Shown: in pieces, positions 59,601-64,000 of the stretch
Position numbering within the stretch: position 1 is the stretch's first letter
How the letters are laid out: each line of letters starts with the position of its first letter
From: Rhynchopus sp. YZ270_cl-10
Taxonomy: Eukaryota > Euglenozoa > Diplonemea > Diplonemida > Diplonemidae
Assembly: GCA_964035575.1 (NCBI GenBank)
Contig: OZ037867.1
Coordinates: 682,001-746,000, forward strand
DNA length: 64,000 nt
Reading direction: 5' to 3'
Position numbers and translations under genes: made by a program
Notes under the pieces: model-generated
Seen by the model: the letters and a program-made list of their open reading frames with translations, nothing else
Told to the model about the DNA's origin: nothing
Database searches by the model: none

Positions 59601-59847
59601 TGTCGTCCAAAAAACGACTGATGTCTACCCGGCTTCGGCCAAATTGAGTACAGACCCTAGGTTCCCCAAGCGGGTCCTTAGGCGATTGTCGACAACATTA
59701 AAACGTTTTATCACAGAACCGTCTGAAAAGCGCCGTGCCAATGGTGCTGCAAAGGAGAGTACTTCGTCTGCTTCGTCGACTAACAGTAATAACACCAAAG
59801 CTGCCAAGACACCTTCAGCCAACTTCACCCAAATAGGCCTTGGGTGA
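56617..59847 (+). CDS. PAP/OAS1-family nucleotidyltransferase with His-rich tail, 5 exons
   Basis: Exons 56617-56809, 57164-58381, 58427-58849, 58958-59398 and 59654-59847 give 822 residues. The catalytic motif is ELFGSTRTRTYLPDGDMDIT (~65-84): the GS helix and metal-binding Asp80 and Asp82 of the Pol-beta-like nucleotidyltransferases. The third carboxylate is likely in LQVDITIDQ. The PAP/OAS1 substrate-binding half follows (KAWACYESRILGANGGLLGSYAL). A motif NIMDPLRQHNNLGRSISKGN late in exon 2 closely resembles plant PAP/OAS1-like proteins of unknown substrate. A terminal RNA uridylyl- or adenylyltransferase role is inferred. Between the halves is a long Ala/Glu/Pro-rich insert (~240-370). 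Residues ~662-719 contain about 34 histidines. The last exon is less certain: reading through a 41-bp intron ending at 59439 would give a short alternative C-terminus. Confidence 0.85.
56831..56902 (-). repeat. Dispersed repeat, family C (intron 1 of the nucleotidyltransferase gene)
   Basis: Minus-strand copy: GATAAATTGTTGGAGTAGTG on the plus strand through to CAATTGTGCAATCTCCACTT. Confidence 0.8.
59470..59515 (+). repeat. Dispersed repeat, family A (in intron 4 of the nucleotidyltransferase gene)
   Basis: CCTAAGCAATGAGAGGCTTA, GGCCACATTAACTCAT, T/C-rich tail. Confidence 0.6.
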
Positions 59848-60368
59848 AGCTGCAGTGGGGTGGGGCATATGGTGGTGGAAAGGGCCAAGGCTATCCAACT
59901 ACCTGCTTTTGAAGTGGGGTGGCCCATCCACCAGAAAAGGGGAGGAAAAAAAAAAAAGGATCGATAACAAGGAAAAAAAGGCCTTCGGCGTTTTGTCGAT
60001 TATTTAAAAAGAAGAGTGTCGGGCAAAAAGGTTTGGGGAGAGAATCCCCCCGAACACGTTAATTAATGATGGGAAAAAGAAGACCTGTTTTATTCAGGGC
60101 GATTGCGAGAAATGAGAAGAACCCTTGAGAAATATAATTTTGTTTTTCTTTACAGAATTGAGGGAAGGAGAGGGGGAAATAAACAAATACTCTCCCCTTA
60201 AGGTGACTAAGCACATGATGAATAACCAATGTTCAAAACATTAACTAATCTAATCAGACTAAGCACAGAGAGAGACTTGGGTTCATCTTATAAACTTTTC
60301 TTTCTTTTTGGGTGACAGTGCAAAAACCTACCTTAGTGGGTGATTCGCCGATAACAACAAAAAAATTG
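59848..60368. other. Spacer after the nucleotidyltransferase gene
   Basis: A/T-rich with a long-variant family A repeat; no gene. Confidence 0.6.
60200..60306 (+). repeat. Dispersed repeat, family A, long variant
   Basis: The foldback loop holds an extra ~52 bp ending in a second GACTAAGCAC, as if the loop had duplicated or received an insertion; tail GTTCATCTTATAAACTTTTC is normal. Confidence 0.75.
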
Positions 60369-60440
60369 GAAAGTGGAGATTTGCACAACTGTGGCAACAC
60401 AACCGAGGTAACTACACTACTCCAAACAATTTATCAAAAA
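60369..60440 (+). repeat. Dispersed repeat, family C
   Basis: AAGTGGAGATTTGCACAACT through ACACTACTCCAAACAATTTA, TCAAAA; adjoins the B copy that received the 874-bp insertion. Confidence 0.85.
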
Positions 60441-60477
60441 AGCAAAAAAAAGCAAAAAAAAATTGTGTAGCTCATCC

Positions 60478-61351
60478 CAGGGTATTTCCTAAATCCACTA
60501 CCCGTCTCCCGAGATTTTTTCAGAAAAAGTTCCGCGCTTTTTTTGCAAGGGGGGTTTTCAGGTGTTCCGCGGTTTTTTTTGCAAGGGGAGAGTAGTCGTG
60601 GGAAGGAGCACAGGGTGAGGTAAAAATGTCCGAGGAAAAAATATTCCGAACCTCGGAGCCCCGATCTTGCAAAATAACGCAAAAAAGTCCGGAAAAAAAG
60701 TTCACAGGCCAAAAAAAAATTCCGCCTGCGGCGGGCACATTTCCCCCTTTTTTTTATGTTAGGGTAACACCGTTTTTAGAAATTTTGTGCGAGTTAGGAA
60801 AAATTATGAGAGTACCACAGATACTAAAAAGTTAAAAATTCTTGCTTTAATGGAATTTTTGGGCCTCAAACTCGGACATAGTAATATTGTTCTCCAAATT
60901 TATGCTCCAAAATTTTCAGTTCAAAATCTAAAAATCCATAGGGTCCCCCCTATGGTTTTTACACAGTACACAGTACACAGTACACAGTACACAGTACACA
61001 GTACACAGTACACAGTACACAGTACACAGTACACAGTACACAGTACACAGTACACAGTACACAGTACACAGTACACAGTACACAGTACACAGTACAGTAC
61101 AGTACAGTAAATATTGCCCTCTGGTGTTTTATTTCTCTTCTATTTCTCTTCTACAGAATATTAACGAAAAATTTAAGTTGCCAATTTTTTTGTCATTTTT
61201 TCAAAGTGACCCCACCACAAGCCGGGATTGGCTCGGAAATGCACCATAACTCAGTTTTCTGCACAAAAAACCCTAACGTTGCTCAGCGCGCTTTTTTTGC
61301 ACCCGATTCCGGATTTTGAGATTTTGGGACCCCGATTTAGGAAATACCCTG
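60478..61351. mobile_element. 874-bp hAT-like element inserted into a B-family repeat
   Basis: Perfect 18-bp inverted termini CAGGGTATTTCCTAAATC and a perfect 8-bp duplication GCTCATCC (60470-60477, 61352-61359). Removing the element and one duplication restores the B-family consensus (GCTCATCCTCGGGTGTCT), so the empty site is known from other copies. It contains an ACACAGT minisatellite. It also holds a segment (CCCCACCAC..GCCGG near 61208) similar to one inside the Harbinger-like element near 51073. Confidence 0.85.
60961..61109 (+). repeat. Minisatellite (ACACAGT)n, about 19 copies, then (CAGTA)4
   Basis: 7-bp tandem array inside the hAT-like element at 60478; reverse complement unit is TACTGTG. 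It ends in a few 5-bp CAGTA units, i.e. the reverse complement of the 50285 array unit. Confidence 0.97.
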
Positions 61352-61359
61352 GCTCATCC

Positions 61360-61827
61360 TCGGGTGTCTTCACTAACCAAAATTTTCCAAAAAAAAACAA
61401 CAACAACAGACATAGTTTCTGCAATACTGATCGTTAACGTGAAGGATTTTAAAAAAAATACGGGGGGGTTTTTTTTTTTCTGGGGAACGGGGGGAGGGGG
61501 GGTGCTGCTATTGCTATGCTGCTAGAAAACGGCTACAGCTATTCCAAAAAAAAAAAAAAAAAACAAGAAAAATATCTTCTTCGATGCTGCCCGGGTTACG
61601 TTGGTACTGAACAGCCATGTTCACACCCCCACCTCACCCCCCTCCATTCTTTTCACTCCCTACTGCCTCTGTTCCCATTCCTCATTCCTTGAACTCTTCT
61701 TTACGACAACCCGACAGGAATAAATAATATATATAGGAACACGCGTTGTGGCTGAGAGGGAAAGTACTCAGCAGCCGCCGGTAAAGCGGGGGGAAACGGG
61801 ACTAGGGCGGGGACACAAAAAGCAACC
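61360..61827. other. Spacer upstream of NPSN
   Basis: Right half of the split B repeat, then homopolymers and a C/T-rich run leading to the acceptor-like site; no separate gene. Confidence 0.6.
61625..61717 (+). promoter_or_regulatory. Candidate acceptor upstream of NPSN
   Basis: Long C/T-rich tract ending CCCGACAG, 110 nt before the ATG. Confidence 0.35.
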
Positions 61828-63404
61828 ATGTCTGATGCGGTAGTTATGTACGACGACACCGTGGGGGAGCTCATCGATGAGGTATTTTGTCTTCTTTTGT
61901 TTCCCACTCCCCACCCCCTTTGCCTGAGCGCGACCGAGCTGCGTTTTAGTTTCAACTGCTCTTTTCTTTTCTCCTGCAAACCGTGGAGAGTTGTGGAGAA
62001 AATGACAAAAAAAAATGACACTCAATTTACACAAAAAAACAGATCACGTCAAAGCTCTCCTGCATCCGTGGACAGCAGGGCGCTGAGCGCGAAACCTTTG
62101 TCAGCAGTGTGCAGGAACTGATACGGGAGTGCAAGAAGAAGATCCACTCGCTTAAGGTAATGTCTACAGCTCGTCTTTTTCACAGCCTTCCCCCTTTTTC
62201 GTTACGCCTGGGCTCCCACTGGCCCCACTATGACCGCTACGTAGCTACCACAAGGTGACTAAGCACGAGAGGCTTGGGCTCATCTTCTAGAACTTTTCTT
62301 TGCTTTCCTTTCACTATTCTGTGAAGAAAACCCGTGGCTGCTATCTAGTGATAGTAGTCTAGAATCAAACAAAACTTTTAGCCATTCTGCTCAGGGCACA
62401 TCCATATTTCAAGCTATTTTTGCACTATCAACTTCACTTTGTTTTACTCCATCATAATGGACATGGCATGTATGGGCATCATCACAATATACCCATAGGT
62501 TGAAATCCGTGGTCTCCCTGGCTCAGAAAGACAGATGTACGACAAGAAGGTCAAAAGCCACCAGAGCCGCCTTGAGCAATGCCAGCAGCAGCTCCGCGAA
62601 AAGGAGGACCAAGGGTATGCAACACTCCCCCCCTCCTCCCCCCTGCAAACATTCCTTGCCAACCTTTTCAGTCTAACCCTCAGACACTTCAATTCACCTG
62701 ACAATACTTTGACAGAATTTCACATTTTTTTATGACAACTTGTTGTCAACTCTAAAAAGATTGGAGGTAGCGCGGCAAACAAAAAACGGATTGAAAAAAT
62801 ACGGAATCTTGCTCGTTTTCTTTGAGCACTCAATTAGCCACAACAACCATACAGTTTAACACATTTTTTTTTTTCTTCACCTTTTTGTTTCCGGCTTTGA
62901 GCGCACAAAAGACCCGATCTTTTTTCATCGAATTTTCCAAAAAATCCATAATTCCCCAGACAAACGCCCCTTGGTGCTGAGGACGACTATGGTGGAGGAG
63001 GTGGCGGTGGTGGTGGTGGAGGGAACGGTGCGCCACAGGACGATGGCAAGCAGGAGGTGCGCAATGCGTTTGGACGTATTGCGGGGTACCAGAACAAATC
63101 GAAGGCGGCACTGGCGGATGCGGAGGAAGTGTTGCAGGAGACTGAGGTGACCGGGCAGAAGGCTGCACAGGATTTGGCGAGACAAGGAGAGCAGCTGCAG
63201 GCGATTGACGAGGAGTTGGACCGTCTCGGCACCGACATTCAACGTGCCAAGCGGGAGCTGAACGCCTTTGCCCGTCGCATGGCCACCGACAAACTCATTC
63301 TCTGCTGTCTCTTCCTCCTCGTCGTCGGCATCGTCATCGCGATCATCCTCAAATTTGTTCTCAAAAAGGACGATGACAACAACGATGCGCCAGTTTCCTC
63401 TTAA
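61828..63404 (+). CDS. NPSN: NPSN-type Qb-SNARE (novel plant SNARE-like), 4 exons
   Basis: Exons 61828-61881, 62043-62156, 62499-62614 and 62960-63404 give 242 residues. An N-terminal helical region (~1-95, including LIRECKKKIHSLK) is followed by a Gly-rich linker, the SNARE helix (~140-200) with the probable zero-layer Gln in RQGEQL, the juxtamembrane RRMATDKLI, one transmembrane segment (~207-229) and a 13-residue acidic tail. ARRMATDK next to the membrane is typical of NPSN Qb-SNAREs (GRQVATDK in plants). These act in plasma-membrane or cell-plate fusion in plants; the site here is unknown. Other Qb-SNAREs such as Vti1 or GOSR are less similar. Introns 2 and 3 (342 and 345 bp) are enlarged by A/D and I repeats. 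An A/T-rich TATA-like run (atatatatagg, ~61726) lies 100 bp upstream. Confidence 0.88.
62252..62308 (+). repeat. Dispersed repeat, family A (in NPSN intron 2)
   Basis: AAGGTGACTAAGCACGAGAG, GCTTGGGCTCATCTTCTA, GAACTTTTCTTTGC. Confidence 0.8.
62748..62930 (+). repeat. Dispersed ~200-bp repeat, family I (NPSN intron 3)
   Basis: Second copy of the 4116 repeat; it occupies more than half of the 345-bp intron. Confidence 0.75.
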
Positions 63405-63509
63405 GAAAAAAAAGACCTTTTGTGTTCCAATGAGACCTAAATCGGGTGGTGTTTGCAAAAAAAATAAAAGAAGTTCTGTGTGATTCGACCAATCGGTATG
63501 AGGAGAACT

Positions 63510-63540
63510 GAGAGAAGAGAGAGAGAGAGAGAGAGAGAGG
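63510..63540 (+). repeat. (GA)n microsatellite
   Basis: About 30 bp of GA repeats ~110 bp after the SNARE stop codon. Confidence 0.9.
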
Positions 63541-63717
63541 TTTTGGTTCGGGGTGTAAAATAAAAATAAAATATTTAGGTCTCGGGAAAAAGGTAGAGAA
63601 AAGGGGGAGGGATTTTAGTTTTTTTTTGGAGAACAAACTGTGTGAGGGTTGCTGATATTTGAGCAGATACCCAACCAGGATGGGTGGATATTAGGCTGTT
63701 GTCGATAAGTAGACCTT

Positions 63718-63765
63718 GTGGAGTTCATCCTCTCGGGTTACACTAATACAACCAAATTTTCAAAA
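63718..63765 (+). repeat. Dispersed repeat, family B1 (short)
   Basis: GTGGAGTTCATCCTCTCGGG, TTACACTAATACAACC, AAATTTTCAAAA; directly followed by a family C copy. Confidence 0.75.
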
Positions 63766-63771
63766 AAAAAG

Positions 63772-63840
63772 GACAGTGGAGATTGCACAACTGTGGCAAC
63801 ACTACCGAGGCAACTACACTACTCCAACAATTTATCAAAA
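63772..63840 (+). repeat. Dispersed repeat, family C
   Basis: CAGTGGAGATTGCACAACTG through TACACTACTCCAACAATTTA, TCAAAA. Confidence 0.85.
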
Positions 63841-63971
63841 AAAAAGAAAAGGACATAAAAAAAGGTTCTGCTATTCGTCTGAAGATTATGTTCCTGCTTG
63901 CAACCTCCCTCGTGGTAACCGTGTGTATACCAATGAAGTGCTCTCTGGGGGTTCGACAACCGAGAACCGGT

Positions 63972-64000
63972 GCCCCATGCGTCCGCCGATGCACGGTGAG
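63972..64000 (+). repeat. Dispersed repeat, family D (cut by window end)
   Basis: CATGCGTCCGCCGATGCACG, GTGAG: first half only. Confidence 0.7.

Larger units (their letters stand above)
63405..64000. other. Spacer after NPSN
   Basis: GA microsatellite, then family B, C and D copies in a row; window ends inside the D copy. Confidence 0.6.

Noticed and set aside
1-64000. tRNA, snRNA or 5S genes
   Set aside because: I looked for A/B-box and T-arm-like sequence and known snRNA motifs and saw no convincing match; a covariance-model scan would be decisive.
1-64000. Autonomous retroelements or LINEs
   Set aside because: No reverse-transcriptase motifs, long terminal repeats or LINE-like frames were seen; the elements present are TIR types and short repeats.

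Overview
The window is nuclear DNA from a eukaryotic microbe with a flagellum. It encodes an axonemal dynein heavy chain (DNAH1 type), clathrin heavy chain, a THO-complex subunit and a SNARE, and the genes are split by GT-AG introns. I read 31 introns across eight genes. Their donors are strongly biased to GTATG (22 of 31), and the shortest introns are 43 bp. Coding DNA is clearly richer in G+C than the surrounding DNA, which is full of A/T homopolymers. All nine recognised genes lie on the + strand. Each has a pyrimidine tract followed by AG upstream of its ATG, at 13-110 nt in eight of the nine and at 43 or 166 nt in the ninth. Co-oriented genes with such acceptors, plus a kinetoplastid-like LRR/pseudo-calpain, would fit a euglenozoan (for example a diplonemid) or another lineage with spliced-leader trans-splicing. 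That placement is inference; the sequence alone does not settle it.

Layout. 1-1567: two hAT-like MITEs and spacer. 1568-2359: dual-specificity phosphatase. 2360-9197: repeat-rich spacer. 9198-11339: cystathionine beta-lyase (plant/bacterial type) with an unusual N-terminal coiled-coil extension. 11340-13835: spacer with a 500-bp hAT-like MITE. 13836-27496: dynein heavy chain. 28965-34858: clathrin heavy chain. 37166-38707: RNPS1-like SR-related RRM protein. 39173-42449: LRR plus catalytically dead calpain-like protein. 43165-47285: THOC2. 47286-56616: a 9.3-kb gene-poor block dominated by one 7.8-kb composite hAT-like transposon. 56617-59847: a PAP/OAS1-family nucleotidyltransferase with a histidine-rich tail. 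61828-63404: NPSN-type Qb-SNARE. 63405-64000: short repeats.

The genes are housekeeping genes without an obvious shared pathway. RNPS1 (splicing/EJC), THOC2 (mRNA export) and the nucleotidyltransferase (RNA 3' ends) all handle mRNA, and clathrin and the SNARE both serve membrane traffic.

The most unusual content is the repeat landscape. Several TIR elements can be delimited to the base from perfect target-site duplications, and some are nested in one another. Three of them carry internal minisatellites, and all five arrays in the window share a TACTG-like, GTAC-containing core. A second layer consists of 50-70 bp dispersed sequences, several of them imperfect palindromes with a conserved A/T-rich tail. 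These sit in spacers and account for most of the long introns. A fragment of large-subunit rRNA and two broken fragments resembling the N-terminal domain of tyrosine recombinases are also present.
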